64,000 nucleotides of DNA from Variovorax paradoxus (GTDB lineage: Bacteria > Pseudomonadota > Gammaproteobacteria > Burkholderiales > Burkholderiaceae_C), in NCBI RefSeq assembly GCF_030815855.1, contig NZ_JAUSXG010000001.1, positions 3,658,001-3,722,000 on the forward strand, read 5' to 3'. How positions within the stretch are numbered: the stretch's first letter is position 1; the number at the start of each line of letters is the position of its first letter. Of this stretch, positions 22,807 through 32,397 are shown in pieces. The position numbers and the translations under genes were made by a program. The notes under the pieces were generated by a model that made no database searches, was not told the DNA's origin, and worked only from the letters and a program-made list of their open reading frames with translations.

Positions 22807-24072
22807 ATGTCCTATTCGCTCATCTTCACCACTGCCTTCGCGGCTGCACTGGTCGCCGGCCTGCTCGTGAAGTTCTGGCTCGCTTCGCGGCAAGTGCGCC
22901 ATGTCGCACGGCATCGCGGCGCCGTGCCGGCCGCTTTCGAACACACCATCACCCTCGCCGCCCACCAGAAGGCCGCCGACTACACCGTTGCCAAGGCCCG
23001 TTTCGGCATGGTCGAGATGGCGTGGAGCACGGCATTGCTGCTGGGCTGGACACTGCTGGGCGGCCTCGATGTGCTCAACAAGCTGCTGCTGGCCTGGCTC
23101 GGCGGCGGCATGGTGCAGCAGCTGGCCCTCTTGGCGGCTTTCGCGGCCATCGGCGGCTTGCTCGAACTGCCTTTCACGCTCTGGCAGACCTTCAGGCTCG
23201 AAGAGCGCTTCGGCTTCAACAAGATGACGTTTCGCCTCTGGCTGCGCGACACCATCGTCTCCACGCTGATCGGCGCGGCCATCGGGCTGCCGATCGCGGC
23301 GCTGATCCTGTGGATCATGGGCACCGCCGGCACCACTTGGTGGCTCTGGGCCTGGGCGGCATGGATGGGCTTCAGCTTGCTGATGATGGTCGTCTTTCCG
23401 ATGTTCATCGCGCCGCTGTTCAACAAGTTCAAGCCGCTCGACGACCCTACGCTGAAGGAGCGCGTCACGGCGCTGATGAAGCGTTGCGGCTTTCGCGCCA
23501 AGGGCCTGTTCGTGATGGATGGCAGCACCCGCAGCGCCCACGCCAATGCGTACTTCACGGGCTTCGGCGCGAGCAAGCGGGTGGTGTTCTACGACACGCT
23601 GCTGCGCCAGCTCAATGCCAGCGAAGTCGAGGCCGTGCTCGCGCACGAACTCGGCCATTTCAAGCACCGCCACGTCGTGAAGCGGCTGGTCGCGATGTTT
23701 GCGCTGAGCCTCGCGGGCTTCGCGCTGCTGGGCTGGGTGTCGACCCAGGCCTGGTTCTATACGGGGCTGGGCGTGCAGCCCAGCATGGCGGCCACAGCGC
23801 CGAACAACGCACTCGCGCTGTTGCTGTTCATGCTCGCGGTCCCGGTGTTCGGCTTCTTTGTCGCGCCGCTGTCGGCATTGCTGTCGCGCAAGCACGAGTT
23901 CGAGGCCGATGCGTATGCGGTGGCGCAAACCAGCGGCGCGGACCTGTCGGCCGCGTTGCTCAAACTCTACCAGGACAACGCGTCGACGCTCACGCCCGAC
24001 CCGGTGTTCGTCAAGTTCTACTATTCCCACCCTCCGGCCTCCGAGCGCCTGGCGCGCATGGCGTCGGCCTGA
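22807..24072 (+). CDS. M48-family membrane metalloprotease (Ste24-like)
   Basis: A 421-residue polytopic zinc protease like CAAX prenyl protease 1. The zinc motif His-Glu-Leu-Gly-His is near residue 280, the third ligand Glu is in Glu-Phe-Glu-Ala-Asp-Ala, and an N-terminal peptidase_M48_N region carries several membrane helices. In bacteria these enzymes act in membrane protein quality control. It is followed by phhB and rsgA on the same strand with short gaps, so the three are probably cotranscribed. Confidence 0.9.
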   Translation: MSYSLIFTTAFAAALVAGLLVKFWLASRQVRHVARHRGAVPAAFEHTITLAAHQKAADYTVAKARFGMVEMAWSTALLLGWTLLGGLDVLNKLLLAWLGGGMVQQLALLAAFAAIGGLLELPFTLWQTFRLEERFGFNKMTFRLWLRDTIVSTLIGAAIGLPIAALILWIMGTAGTTWWLWAWAAWMGFSLLMMVVFPMFIAPLFNKFKPLDDPTLKERVTALMKRCGFRAKGLFVMDGSTRSAHANAYFTGFGASKRVVFYDTLLRQLNASEVEAVLAHELGHFKHRHVVKRLVAMFALSLAGFALLGWVSTQAWFYTGLGVQPSMAATAPNNALALLLFMLAVPVFGFFVAPLSALLSRKHEFEADAYAVAQTSGADLSAALLKLYQDNASTLTPDPVFVKFYYSHPPASERLARMASA

Positions 24073-24103
24073 ACAACGATATATCTCCCCGGAAGCCGAG
24101 ACC

Positions 24104-24451
24104 ATGAGCAGCATGTTCAAGCCCAAAGACTGGAAAGCCATTCCACGCCACGCGCTGAGCGCCACCGAGATCGTTTCCGGTCTCGCCAAGCTCGACGGTT
24201 GGAAGCTCAGCGGCGACGGCGCCAACGTCGCCATCGAGAAGACCTTTACCTTCGCCAACTACTTCGAGACCATCGCGTTCGTGAATGCGCTGGCCTTCAT
24301 CGCCCATACGCAAGACCATCATCCGGACCTGTCGGTGCACTACAACCGCTGCGCCGTGCGCTTCAACACGCACGATGTCGGCGGACTTTCGGTCACGGAC
24401 TTCGATTGCGCGCGCCAGGCCGATGCGCTCGTAGCCAGCCCGGCGCCGTGA
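24104..24451 (+). CDS. phhB: Pterin-4a-carbinolamine dehydratase
   Basis: A 115-residue enzyme that dehydrates 4a-hydroxytetrahydrobiopterin and so recycles the pterin cofactor of aromatic amino acid hydroxylases. The motif His-His-Pro-Asp-Leu-Ser-Val-His-Tyr-Asn is present, together with Trp-Lys-Leu near the start. Length is typical. The ATG at 24104 is preferred; the longer frame overlaps the protease. No phenylalanine hydroxylase gene is adjacent here. Confidence 0.92.
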   Translation: MSSMFKPKDWKAIPRHALSATEIVSGLAKLDGWKLSGDGANVAIEKTFTFANYFETIAFVNALAFIAHTQDHHPDLSVHYNRCAVRFNTHDVGGLSVTDFDCARQADALVASPAP

Positions 24452-24466
24452 TGAGGGAACTCGCCG

Positions 24467-25423
24467 TTGGCTAAGCCGGGCCGCACCCCCGCCAAGGGGG
24501 CCGGCACCTCCGCGCGCATTCTTCTCGACGGCCTGGTCATCGCGAGCCACGGGCGCCATTGCCTGGTCGAAACACCCGCGGGCGAACGCCTGATCTGCCA
24601 TCCGCGCGGCAAAAAGAGCCAGGCCGTGGTCGGCGACCGCGTGCGCTGGCAGGCGAGCGAAGACGAAGGCACCATCGAAGAGGTCGTGCCGCGCCGCAAC
24701 CTCTTCTACCGGCAGGACGAGATCCGCACCAAGTCGTTCGCGGCCAATCTCGACCATGTGTTGATCCTGATCGCGGCCGAGCCGGAATTTTCGGAGCATC
24801 AGCTGGCGCGTGCGCTGATTGCCGCCCAGGCCCAACGCATCACGCCGATCATCGCGCTCAACAAGAGCGACCTCGCGGAACCCTTCGAACGCGCGTGGAA
24901 CAAGCTCGCGCCCTACCGCCGCATGCACCATGGCGTGCTGCCGCTCTCGCTCAAGGCGTCTGGCGAAGCCGACTACGCATCGCTGATGAAACTGCTTTCG
25001 GGCAAGAGCACGCTGGTGCTGGGCCCTTCGGGCGCCGGCAAGAGCACGCTCATCAACCTGCTGGTGCCTGGCGCCACCGCGTTGACCGGCGAAATTTCGC
25101 AGGCGCTGAATTCGGGCAAGCACACCACCACGAGCACCACGTGGTACTGGGTCGACGAAGCACGCACCACCGGCCTGATCGACTCGCCGGGTTTTCAGGA
25201 ATTCGGGCTCAATCACATCGCGCCGATGCAGCTCGCGAGCCTGATGCCCGACATTGCCGAGCATGCGAACGACTGCAAGTTCTACAACTGCACCCATCTG
25301 CACGAGCCGGGCTGCGGCGTGATCGCGAACGTAGATTCGCCCGCCAAGCCGGGGCCGATCAGCGCCACGCGCTACAGGATCTATGGCGAGCTCTTTGCTG
25401 AGCTCAGCCAGTCGCGCTACTGA
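24467..25423 (+). CDS. rsgA: Ribosome small-subunit GTPase RsgA
   Basis: A 318-residue circularly permuted GTPase that helps late 30S maturation. An N-terminal OB domain is followed by G4 (Asn-Lys-Ser-Asp), then G1 (Gly-Pro-Ser-Gly-Ala-Gly-Lys-Ser) and G3 (Asp-Ser-Pro-Gly), and finally a zinc-binding knuckle (Cys-Lys-Phe-Tyr-Asn-Cys-Thr-His ... Cys). The start is TTG at 24467 (Leu-Ala-Lys-Pro-Gly), 15 bases after phhB. Its 3' end overlaps the convergent gene by 7 bases. Confidence 0.95.
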   Translation: MAKPGRTPAKGAGTSARILLDGLVIASHGRHCLVETPAGERLICHPRGKKSQAVVGDRVRWQASEDEGTIEEVVPRRNLFYRQDEIRTKSFAANLDHVLILIAAEPEFSEHQLARALIAAQAQRITPIIALNKSDLAEPFERAWNKLAPYRRMHHGVLPLSLKASGEADYASLMKLLSGKSTLVLGPSGAGKSTLINLLVPGATALTGEISQALNSGKHTTTSTTWYWVDEARTTGLIDSPGFQEFGLNHIAPMQLASLMPDIAEHANDCKFYNCTHLHEPGCGVIANVDSPAKPGPISATRYRIYGELFAELSQSRY

Positions 25424-26451
25424 GGCTCGTCGAGCCACTCCCTGTAGGCGTCCCATGCCGGGTCGAACATGACATCCAGCGTGACCGACAGGCCCGTACC
25501 CGCTTCGAGCGATCGCGCGTGCGCCAAAGCTGCGAAGGGGTCGGCAACCTGGTAGCTGACGGTGCGAATGCCCTGCTCCAGCACCACGTGCGTGCAGCAG
25601 CCCTCCTCGTGCTTTTGCAGCAGCATCGTCAAGCGCTCTTCGTGGCTTTGCGCCTGCTCGAGTTGCTCGCTCGAGTCGACCGGAACGGCTGCGCAGAAGC
25701 GGTGCGACAGGTCCGCCCGGGCCACGAGTGCGTTGGCGGCATCGTTGCGAGTCACGACCGCCTTGATCTCGCTGCCGTCTTCGGCCTCGCGCGTGGCTGA
25801 AATGCTGGACCAGGCGTGCTCGCCGCCCGGGAACACGCCGGTGTGGCCGAGCTCGCCGCGCCAGCAGGCATCGAACACGGGCGCGAATTCGTCGAGCGGC
25901 ACGCCGTCGAATGAAGCCTGATCGCCCGCGTCGACAAAGTCGACGGGCCCGATCTTCACTGCGAAGTCGTACTCGCCCAAAATGTGGTCGAGCATGATGA
26001 AGCTCATGTGGCGCGCATGGTCCTGCATGTCCATGGGAATCGGTTTGGCGAAACCGATCTCCAGCGCCACCAGGCCCCGGTAGGGCTCATGCTTCACCAG
26101 CACGTCGGAGCTGGCCAGCTCGAAGTCGTTCATCCGCATGCTGAAGCCCTCGTCGACCCGACGGCGGAATGCTTCCACTTCGACCTGCGGCAAGGCAGGG
26201 GCGCTCCCTACCAGCGCCATCAGGTCCTCGAAGTGGTCCTTGGAGCCATGCGCCGTCAGCACGAGCGTGAACCGAGGCGGATCGCCCATCACTTCGGCAG
26301 CCAGATCCGGAAAGAACGGTGCCAGCAGTTCGTTCAGCGCGTCGACCAGGTCGCGCCCGGTCAAGTCATTCAATCTCCGGAGATTGGCGCTCACGGCCTG
26401 CCAGAAGGCGGTGCATGCGGCCGCGCGCAGCTCCTCGGTGGTGGTCAACAT
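25417..26451 (-). CDS. Unknown conserved-looking protein
   Basis: A 344-residue acidic, soluble protein. It shows Val-Met-Gly-Asp-Pro-Pro-Arg-Phe-Thr-Leu-Val-Leu-Thr-Ala-His-Gly near the start, a Met-rich central part, and a C-terminal part including Glu-Gly-Cys-Cys-Thr-His-Val-Val. The layout, with repeated beta-rich blocks, vaguely recalls DUF695-type proteins; I am not certain. The ATG at 26451 is used because the frame further upstream overlaps hisC. It lies 16 bases after hisC on the same strand. Confidence 0.7.
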   Translation of the reverse strand: MLTTTEELRAAACTAFWQAVSANLRRLNDLTGRDLVDALNELLAPFFPDLAAEVMGDPPRFTLVLTAHGSKDHFEDLMALVGSAPALPQVEVEAFRRRVDEGFSMRMNDFELASSDVLVKHEPYRGLVALEIGFAKPIPMDMQDHARHMSFIMLDHILGEYDFAVKIGPVDFVDAGDQASFDGVPLDEFAPVFDACWRGELGHTGVFPGGEHAWSSISATREAEDGSEIKAVVTRNDAANALVARADLSHRFCAAVPVDSSEQLEQAQSHEERLTMLLQKHEEGCCTHVVLEQGIRTVSYQVADPFAALAHARSLEAGTGLSVTLDVMFDPAWDAYREWLDEPQ

Positions 26452-26467
26452 CGACAAGGCGTTTCCT

Positions 26468-27559
26468 TCAAGTGTTTTCGAGCAGGATTTCCTGCAGGCG
26501 CTGCACCAGCACGCTGCACTGCTCCCGCGTCCCGATGCTGATGCGCAGGTACTGCGCGATGCGTGGCTGCTTGAAATGCCGCACCAGCACTGCGCGCTCG
26601 CGCAGTAGCGCCGCCAACTCGGCCGCATCGCGCTGCGGATGGCGCGCGAACACAAAGTTGGTTTGCGAGGGCAAGACTTCGAAGCCCAGGTCTTCGAGCT
26701 GCAGGCTGAGGCCTTCGCGGGTATCGACGACCTTGTCGCGCGTGCTGTTGAACCAGGGCTCGTCTTCCAACGCAGCTACGGCGCCCGCCACGGCCAACCG
26801 GTCGAGCGGATAGGAATTGAAGCTGTCCTTGACGCGCACGAGCGCGTCGATCAGGTGCGCCTGCCCGCAGGCAAAGCCGGTGCGCAGCCCGGCGAGCGAA
26901 CGCGACTTGGACAAGGTCTGCACCACCAACAGGTTCGGATACTTTCCGACGAGCGGCAGCGCGCTCTCGCCGCCGAAGTCGACATACGCCTCGTCCACCA
27001 GCACCACGCGCTCGGGGCACGCGGCGAGCAGTTGCTCGATGCGCGCGAGCGGCAGCCCGATGCCGGTGGGCGCATTGGGGTTGGCGATAACGAGCCCCGC
27101 ACAGCCGCGGCGGGCTCTGGTTGCCATGGCATCGACCTCGATGCGCAAGCCTTCGTCGACCGGCAGCAGTTCGCAGCCGATGCCGTAGAGCTGCGCATAG
27201 ACCCGATAGAAGCTGTAGCTCACGTCGGGCATCAGCAATGGTTCGGCTTGCTGGAAGAAGGCGAAGAATGCATGCGCGAGCACCTCGTCCGAACCGTTGC
27301 CGGCAAAGACCTGATCGGCCTGGAGGCCGTGCCGCCGCGCAATCGCCTCGCGCAGCGCGAGCGAGGTGGGATCGGGGTAGCGCTCCAGGCCGTTCGCCGC
27401 CGCTTGCTGGATCGCTTCGACAGCGAGCGGCGACGGCGGGTACGGGTTCTCGTTGGTGTTGAGCTTGACGAGATTCGCGATGCGCGGCTGCTCGCCGGGC
27501 ACATAAGGTTCGAGCGCGCCGACGCGCGGGCTCCAGTAGGCCGGCACTGCGGTGGTCAT
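26468..27559 (-). CDS. hisC: Histidinol-phosphate aminotransferase
   Basis: A 363-residue fold-type I PLP enzyme converting imidazole-acetol phosphate to histidinol phosphate. Motifs: [10 protein letters not shown] at residue 33, [21 protein letters not shown], and the PLP Lys in Thr-Leu-Ser-Lys-Ser-Arg. It does not sit in a his operon but next to a CobD/CbiB-like gene, so the related threonine-phosphate decarboxylase CobC was considered. The residues fit HisC better. Confidence 0.88.
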   Translation of the reverse strand: MTTAVPAYWSPRVGALEPYVPGEQPRIANLVKLNTNENPYPPSPLAVEAIQQAAANGLERYPDPTSLALREAIARRHGLQADQVFAGNGSDEVLAHAFFAFFQQAEPLLMPDVSYSFYRVYAQLYGIGCELLPVDEGLRIEVDAMATRARRGCAGLVIANPNAPTGIGLPLARIEQLLAACPERVVLVDEAYVDFGGESALPLVGKYPNLLVVQTLSKSRSLAGLRTGFACGQAHLIDALVRVKDSFNSYPLDRLAVAGAVAALEDEPWFNSTRDKVVDTREGLSLQLEDLGFEVLPSQTNFVFARHPQRDAAELAALLRERAVLVRHFKQPRIAQYLRISIGTREQCSVLVQRLQEILLENT

Positions 27560-27578
27560 GGCGCTTTTTCCGGGTCGC

Positions 27579-28580
27579 TCAGCCGAGCAGGCGAGCCAGC
27601 GTGAGCAAGGCCAGCAGCACCATCCACATCACGACCGAGCGCCAGACCAGGCCGACCACGCTGCGCAGATGGCCGGGCTCGGGCTCGCGGCCCGGCGTGC
27701 TGCCGCTGTCGGGCGGGCGGTCATCGGCCATCGAATCCCCGGCTTGCGCACGCGGCAGCGGGTCGGTGACCGGAATGGGGCTGAGCGCTCCACCGCCCAG
27801 GCGCACGTTCACGGCACCCGAGGTCGCCGCGAGAATCACTCCGTCGTTCTCGCTGCGAAAGCGCCGTGCATCGTTGCGCCAGCAATCGATCGCTTCTTCA
27901 AAACTGCCGACGACGGCGAAGCCCAGCGCGGTGATGCGCGCGGGCAGCCAGTCGATCGCATGCCAGGCGCGATCAGCGGCCTTTTGCACCGAGACGCTCG
28001 AAGGCTGCACCGCCGCGCCGTTCTTGTGCATCCAGTAGCGCGACACGAATTCGCTCATGCGATAGAACACCGCGCCGGCCGGCCCCAGCCCCATGGCGGC
28101 GAGTATCGAGAACCACGCCAGCACGCCGAACACATGGCGATGCGCCGCAATCACCGAATGCTCGATCACGTGGCGCACGATTTCGCTGCGCGGCAGCTCG
28201 GCCGCGTCCACGCCCTGCCAGTGCGCCAGCAGCGAGCGCGCGAGCGGCTCGTCGCCTTCGTCGAGCGCATCGCGAATGTCGGTGAAATGATGGCTGAACT
28301 GCCGGAACCCGAGCGTGACGTAGAGCACCGCAATGCTCCAGAGCACCGCGAAAGGCAGCCCCAGCGTGTACACCAGCAGCAGGTGAATGCCGAGCGTCAA
28401 CAGCGTAGGCACGAGCACCGCGAGGCCCCAGGCGACCCATCCGTGATGCGGCTTGCCGGCGTCGAAGTTGCGGCTGGTCCAGCGCGTCCATGCCAGCACG
28501 CCGCCATACACCGGATTGTGGGAGGCGAGCGGCCTCACCTGCTCGATCAGCAACGCACACAGGATGGCAAAGAAGCTCAT
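27579..28580 (-). CDS. CobD/CbiB-family membrane protein
   Basis: A 333-residue protein with several membrane helices, at about 55-75, 80-100, 150-170 and the C-terminus. It shows the family pattern in Arg-Asp-Ala-Leu-Asp-Glu-Gly-Asp and Val-Ile-Glu-His-Ser-Val-Ile-Ala. True CbiB makes adenosylcobinamide from cobyric acid; other members resemble AmpE. No other cobalamin gene is in view, so the function is open. It lies 19 bases upstream of hisC on the same strand. Confidence 0.7.
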   Translation of the reverse strand: MSFFAILCALLIEQVRPLASHNPVYGGVLAWTRWTSRNFDAGKPHHGWVAWGLAVLVPTLLTLGIHLLLVYTLGLPFAVLWSIAVLYVTLGFRQFSHHFTDIRDALDEGDEPLARSLLAHWQGVDAAELPRSEIVRHVIEHSVIAAHRHVFGVLAWFSILAAMGLGPAGAVFYRMSEFVSRYWMHKNGAAVQPSSVSVQKAADRAWHAIDWLPARITALGFAVVGSFEEAIDCWRNDARRFRSENDGVILAATSGAVNVRLGGGALSPIPVTDPLPRAQAGDSMADDRPPDSGSTPGREPEPGHLRSVVGLVWRSVVMWMVLLALLTLARLLG

Positions 28581-28626
28581 CCTTCGATGATAGCGAGGGA
28601 GCCCGGCGGTTCAGGCCGGGACCCGA

Positions 28627-29346
28627 TCAGGCGCTGAGAAAACGGTAGAGATTGCGCAGCATGCCGGCAGTCGCGCCCCACACGAAGCGTTCTTCCGTGC
28701 CGTCTTGATAGGGCATCGAGTACCACTCGCGCCGCGTGCCGTCCGGCGCGGGCACGGTATGGCGGCGGTGGTTGGCCGGGTCCATGAGCCAGGCCAGCGG
28801 CACTTCGAAGGCCAGTGCCACTTCGTAGGGATTGATGGCCAGCTCGAAGTCGGGCTTCACGAGTGCGACCACGGGCGTCACGACGAACGAAGTGACGGTG
28901 GTGTAGGTTGGAAGGCTTCCAAGCACCTCGACGAACTGGGCGGACAAGCCCACTTCTTCCCAGGCCTCGCGCAGCGCAGCCGCCGCAATGTTCGCGTCTT
29001 CCGGATCGACGCGGCCCCCTGGAAATGCGACCTGGCCCGAGTGATTCGACAGGTGCGCCGTGCGCTCGGTCAGCAGCACGGTCGCGCCTTGCGGACGCTG
29101 CACGATGGGCACCAGCACCGCCGCCTGCGCGGGCGCGCGATCGGTCATGCGGGGCTCGCGCCGAAGCTCGGGCGTCCACTCCGGCGGCGCCGCGAAGCGC
29201 CTGCGCAGGCCCTCGGGCGTCAACTGCGCGGGTGCCACGGCGGGCAGGCCGTCCGGACCGCCGACCACGGGCGCCTTGCGCGGGTCGATCGGCAGCAGCG
29301 TGGGGGGCACCACGGCATTGACGGGTTCGACGGGTGCAAATTGCAT
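28627..29346 (-). CDS. Nudix hydrolase, CoA pyrophosphatase type
   Basis: A 239-residue Nudix protein. The CoA-binding pattern Leu-Leu-Thr-Glu-Arg-Thr-Ala-His-Leu-Ser-Asn-His-Ser-Gly-Gln-Val-Ala-Phe-Pro-Gly-Gly runs into the Nudix box, which ends Arg-Glu-Ala-Trp-Glu-Glu-Val-Gly. It probably splits CoA to 3',5'-ADP and phosphopantetheine. An N-terminal ~65-residue Pro-rich extension is unusual. The ATG at 29346 was chosen because the longer frame runs through the rplS terminator. Confidence 0.88.
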   Translation of the reverse strand: MQFAPVEPVNAVVPPTLLPIDPRKAPVVGGPDGLPAVAPAQLTPEGLRRRFAAPPEWTPELRREPRMTDRAPAQAAVLVPIVQRPQGATVLLTERTAHLSNHSGQVAFPGGRVDPEDANIAAAALREAWEEVGLSAQFVEVLGSLPTYTTVTSFVVTPVVALVKPDFELAINPYEVALAFEVPLAWLMDPANHRRHTVPAPDGTRREWYSMPYQDGTEERFVWGATAGMLRNLYRFLSA

Positions 29347-29457
29347 GGGGGCGGTGGAATCGGTCAAGCGAGAGAGTTTCAGTGAAGGAGTAGAGCGTAA
29401 AAAAGCGGCGCTGTCTTTTGGGAGCGAGTCTGCAAGAACCATGCACGGCGCACCAAC

Positions 29458-29488
29458 GCAAAAAGCCGCCAGAGCGGCGGCTTTTTGC
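29458..29488 (-). terminator. Terminator of the rpsP-rimM-trmD-rplS operon
   Basis: Stem GCAAAAAGCCGCC / GGCGGCTTTTTGC with a 5-base loop, 17 bases after the rplS stop. It can act in both directions. Confidence 0.88.
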
Positions 29489-29504
29489 ACGGCAGGAAGA
29501 CAGC

Positions 29505-29882
29505 TTACTTGGCAGCAGCCGTCGACTTGCTTGGCAGCTTTTCCTTGATACGTGCCGAGCGGCCGCTGCGTTCGCGCAGGTAGTACAGCTTGGCGCGGCG
29601 CACATCGCCGCGGCGCTTGACTTCGATGCCGGCGATCAGCGGGCTGTAGGTCTGGAACGTACGCTCCACGCCTTCGCCGCTGGAGATCTTGCGCACCGTG
29701 AAGCCGCTGTTGAGGCCGCGATTGCGCTTGGCGATCACGACGCCTTCGTAGGCCTGCACGCGCTTGCGGGTGCCTTCGACGACGCTCACGCTGACGATGA
29801 CCGTGTCACCGGGCATGAAATCGGGGATCTTCTTGCCGAGGCGGGCGATTTCTTCCTGCTCGAGGGTTTCGATGAGGTTCAT
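29505..29882 (-). CDS. rplS: 50S ribosomal protein L19
   Basis: A 125-residue L19: [20 protein letters not shown], [20 protein letters not shown], ending with Leu-Tyr-Tyr-Leu-Arg-Glu-Arg-Ser-Gly. It lies at the 30S-50S interface. The C-terminal tail (Ser-Lys-Ser-Thr-Ala-Ala-Ala-Lys) is a little longer than in E. coli. The ATG at 29882 is the family start. A possible extra promoter (TATAAT, minus strand, at 30005-30010) lies in the gap after trmD. Confidence 0.97.
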   Translation of the reverse strand: MNLIETLEQEEIARLGKKIPDFMPGDTVIVSVSVVEGTRKRVQAYEGVVIAKRNRGLNSGFTVRKISSGEGVERTFQTYSPLIAGIEVKRRGDVRRAKLYYLRERSGRSARIKEKLPSKSTAAAK

Positions 29883-30005
29883 GATTTCCTGATATTCGAT
29901 CGTGCTCGCGCTACACAAAAGGCGCCTTTGGTTTCATTGCCTTGCTCACCGTAAGTGAACAATGAAAGCCAGGCGCGGCCGGGCAGAGGATCGGGGAACC
30001 GCGGA

Positions 30006-30752
30006 TTATAGCTTTTTTTTCAGCGCCGTCTCATCGGCCTGGTTCAGCCGCCCGGCAGCGCGCGCAGCGGCAATCAGGTCGGGCCGGCGGGCCGCGGTAA
30101 TGGCCAGCCGCTGGTCGCGCCGCCAACGCTCGATCTGCACATGGTGTCCCGAGAGCAGCGGCGCCGGCACGCCCTGCCCGTTCCATTGCTCAGGCCGCGT
30201 GTAATGCGGGCAGTCGAGCAAGCCGTCGAGCGCGGGGTTGAAGCTGTCCTGCACGTGGCTGGCTTCGTCGCCCAGCACGCCGGGCTGCAGCCGGGCCACG
30301 GCATCGAGCAACGCCATGGCCGCAATCTCGCCGCCGGAGAGAATGAAGTCGCCGAGGCTGATCTGATGGGTCACGCGCGTGTCGATGAAGCGCTGGTCGA
30401 TGCCTTCGTAGCGGCCGCAGACCAGCACCGCGCCTTCGCTGGCAGACCAGCGCTCGACCGCTTCATGCCGCAGCGCCTCGCCAATGGGTGAAAACAACAC
30501 GACGGGCGCCGGCGAGCCGCGCGCGGCCAGCGCTGCATCGAGACAGGCCGAGAGCGGCTCGGCCATCATCACCATGCCCGGGCCGCCGCCGAACGGCCGG
30601 TCGTCCACGCGCTTGTAGTTTCCCTGTGCGAAATCGCGTGGATTCCAGAGCACGACCTCGACCTGCTTCGACTCGTAGGCGCGGCGCGTCACGCCGCTGG
30701 CCATGAAGGGCGCGAACAGTTCGGGAAAGAGCGTGAGGACGTCGAAGCGCAT
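30006..30752 (-). CDS. trmD: tRNA (guanine-N1-)-methyltransferase TrmD
   Basis: A 248-residue SPOUT methyltransferase making m1G37 in tRNAs to prevent frameshifting. It begins [16 protein letters not shown]. The trefoil-knot motifs [10 protein letters not shown] and [12 protein letters not shown] are intact. The C-terminus ends in Lys-Lys-Lys-Leu. It is in the standard order, 16 bases after rimM. Confidence 0.97.
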   Translation of the reverse strand: MRFDVLTLFPELFAPFMASGVTRRAYESKQVEVVLWNPRDFAQGNYKRVDDRPFGGGPGMVMMAEPLSACLDAALAARGSPAPVVLFSPIGEALRHEAVERWSASEGAVLVCGRYEGIDQRFIDTRVTHQISLGDFILSGGEIAAMALLDAVARLQPGVLGDEASHVQDSFNPALDGLLDCPHYTRPEQWNGQGVPAPLLSGHHVQIERWRRDQRLAITAARRPDLIAAARAAGRLNQADETALKKKL

Positions 30753-30768
30753 GCGCGCGGGCCCAGGA

Positions 30769-31323
30769 TCAGAAGTCTGGTTGCCAGTCGACCGTGATGA
30801 GACGGCCGGCCAGATCGACCTTGTCGACGAAGACCGAGACGAAGGGAACCATGCGTTCGACGGTCTTGCCGTCTTCCTCGGCCGTGAGCACCAGCGTGGT
30901 CTGCGGACCCGTGGCGAGCAGCTCGCGCACCGTGCCGAGCGTCACGCCTTCACGATTGACCACCGAAAGGCCGATCAGGTCGACCCAGTAGTACTCGTCG
31001 TCGCCGGCGGTCGGGAAGCTCGAGCGCGGCACGAACACGCGCGCGCCGCGAAGCGCCTCGGCCGCATTGCGGTCAGGCACCTCTTCGGAGGAGGCGACGA
31101 TGCAGTCGGAATGTTCTTTGGCTTCGCGGATTGCGAGCCGGAAAGCTGCGGTTGCCGAGGCTCCGGGAGCCTGCAGAAACCAACGCTTGGAAGAAAAAAG
31201 CGCCTCGGGCTGGGCGCTGTGGGGCAGGACCTTGAACCAGCCCTTGATGCCCCATGCATCGGCGATGCGTCCTACCTCGATCGCATCCGCCGGCAATTCG
31301 GCGGTTTCGAGTGCGGGCAACAT
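30769..31323 (-). CDS. rimM: Ribosome maturation factor RimM
   Basis: A 184-residue 16S processing factor that binds S19. It has the N-terminal [10 protein letters not shown] motif and the PRC-barrel region with [11 protein letters not shown]. It ends with Ile-Thr-Val-Asp-Trp-Gln-Pro-Asp-Phe. Length is usual. It is separated from rpsP by about 100 bases of GC-rich repeat-like sequence. Confidence 0.95.
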   Translation of the reverse strand: MLPALETAELPADAIEVGRIADAWGIKGWFKVLPHSAQPEALFSSKRWFLQAPGASATAAFRLAIREAKEHSDCIVASSEEVPDRNAAEALRGARVFVPRSSFPTAGDDEYYWVDLIGLSVVNREGVTLGTVRELLATGPQTTLVLTAEEDGKTVERMVPFVSVFVDKVDLAGRLITVDWQPDF

Positions 31324-31425
31324 TGCCGTGCGGGGCGGCTCAGCCGCCGACGGGCCGCCCCAAGGCGGCTGCGGCCCCCTCGAGGGGCAGCGAGAACACG
31401 TCAGTGCCGAGCGTGGGGGCCATGG
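31324..31425 (-). repeat. GC-rich palindromic spacer between rpsP and rimM
   Basis: About 100 bases made of short inverted repeats: GGGCCGCCCC, AAGGCGGCTGCGG, GGCCCCCTCGAGGGGC, GTGGGGGCC. It resembles dispersed intergenic repeats I recall from Comamonadaceae genomes. It would fold strongly in the mRNA and might tune expression between the two genes. Its repeat nature cannot be tested within this window. Confidence 0.4.
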
Positions 31426-31689
31426 TCAGGCTGCCGCCTGGGGGGCTGCGGCTGCAGCTTGCTTGATCAGGCGCAGAACGGTGGGCGAAGCTTGTGCGCC
31501 GACGCTCTTCCAGTACGCCAGGCGGTCCTGGGCGATACGGATGCTTTCTTCGTTTTCCTTGGCGGTCGGGTTGTAGAAACCCAGGCGCTCGATGAAACGG
31601 CCATCGCGGCGAACGCGCTTGTCCGACACGACGATGTTGAAGAACGGACGGCCTTTGGAGCCGCCGCGGGAAAGTCGAATGACGACCAT
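31426..31689 (-). CDS. rpsP: 30S ribosomal protein S16
   Basis: An 87-residue S16: [20 protein letters not shown], then [20 protein letters not shown]. It ends in an Ala/Gln-rich tail. AAGGAT lies before the ATG. It is the first gene of the operon with rimM, trmD and rplS. A sigma-70 promoter is seen 120 bases upstream. Confidence 0.97.
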   Translation of the reverse strand: MVVIRLSRGGSKGRPFFNIVVSDKRVRRDGRFIERLGFYNPTAKENEESIRIAQDRLAYWKSVGAQASPTVLRLIKQAAAAAPQAAA

Positions 31690-31810
31690 GATTTATCCTT
31701 GGGTGGTGCAGCAAGCCCGTTTTCTAAACAAGAAGCCCGCTCACAGTGTTCTTTCAGCGTCGAGACACGCGACATGGCCACCCGGCCAGCGACACGCTGA
31801 AAAGCCTGCG

Positions 31811-31839
31811 ATTATAGCCCGACCCGCGTTTTCTCCGAA
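31811..31839 (-). promoter_or_regulatory. Promoter of the rpsP operon
   Basis: On the minus strand, TTCGGA and TATAAT are separated by 17 bases, about 120 bases before rpsP. A perfect -10 box. It overlaps the upstream region of the divergent acetyltransferase gene. Confidence 0.7.
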
Positions 31840-31872
31840 TTCCGGCCTCAGCGCCGCCCGCTTTCCATCTGC

Positions 31873-32397
31873 ATGACCCTCACCATTCGCCCCAGCCGCG
31901 ACGAAGACGTCGCGTCGATCACGGCCATATATGCCCACCACGTGCGCTACGGCACCGGCACTTTCGAAACCGAGCCGCCCTCTGTGGCCGACATGGTCGC
32001 GCGCCGCGCCGACGTGCTCGGCAAGAACCTGCCCTACCTCGTCGCCGAGGAAGATGGCGAAGTGTTGGGTTTTGCCTACTGCAACTGGTTCAAGCCGCGT
32101 CCGGCCTACCGCTTTTCGGCGGAAGACTCGATCTACATGTCGGAAGCCGCGCGCGGCAAGGGCCTGGGCGCGCGGTTGCTGGCCGCTCTCTCGCAGGCCG
32201 CCGAAGCGGCTGGCATCCGCAAGCTGATCGCCGTCATCGGCGATTCGGCCAATGCCGGTTCGATCGGCGTCCATCGCAGCCAGGGCTTCACGCAGGTGGG
32301 TGTGCTGAAGGACTGCGGCTGGAAGTTCGGCGAATGGCGCGACGTGGTCCTGATGGAAAAAGTGCTGGGCGAAGGCAGCACCACAAAACCCGAATGA
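31873..32397 (+). CDS. GNAT acetyltransferase (phosphinothricin-acetyltransferase-like)
   Basis: A 174-residue GNAT enzyme: Ile-Arg-Pro-Ser-Arg-Asp-Glu-Asp at the start, Ile-Tyr-Ala-His-His-Val-Arg-Tyr-Gly-Thr-Gly-Thr-Phe-Glu as in Pat/YncA proteins, and the acetyl-CoA loop Arg-Gly-Lys-Gly-Leu-Gly. It ends Val-Leu-Met-Glu-Lys-Val-Leu-Gly. Such enzymes acetylate amino groups of methionine analogues or phosphinothricin; the native substrate is unknown. The stop overlaps the following TM2-protein gene (ATGA). Confidence 0.88.
   Translation: MTLTIRPSRDEDVASITAIYAHHVRYGTGTFETEPPSVADMVARRADVLGKNLPYLVAEEDGEVLGFAYCNWFKPRPAYRFSAEDSIYMSEAARGKGLGARLLAALSQAAEAAGIRKLIAVIGDSANAGSIGVHRSQGFTQVGVLKDCGWKFGEWRDVVLMEKVLGEGSTTKPE

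Noticed and set aside
26468..27559. CobC (threonine-phosphate decarboxylase) instead of HisC
   Set aside because: Neighbourhood suggested it, but the Asn-Thr-Asn-Glu-Asn-Pro-Tyr and Tyr-Val-Asp-Phe motifs fit HisC better.
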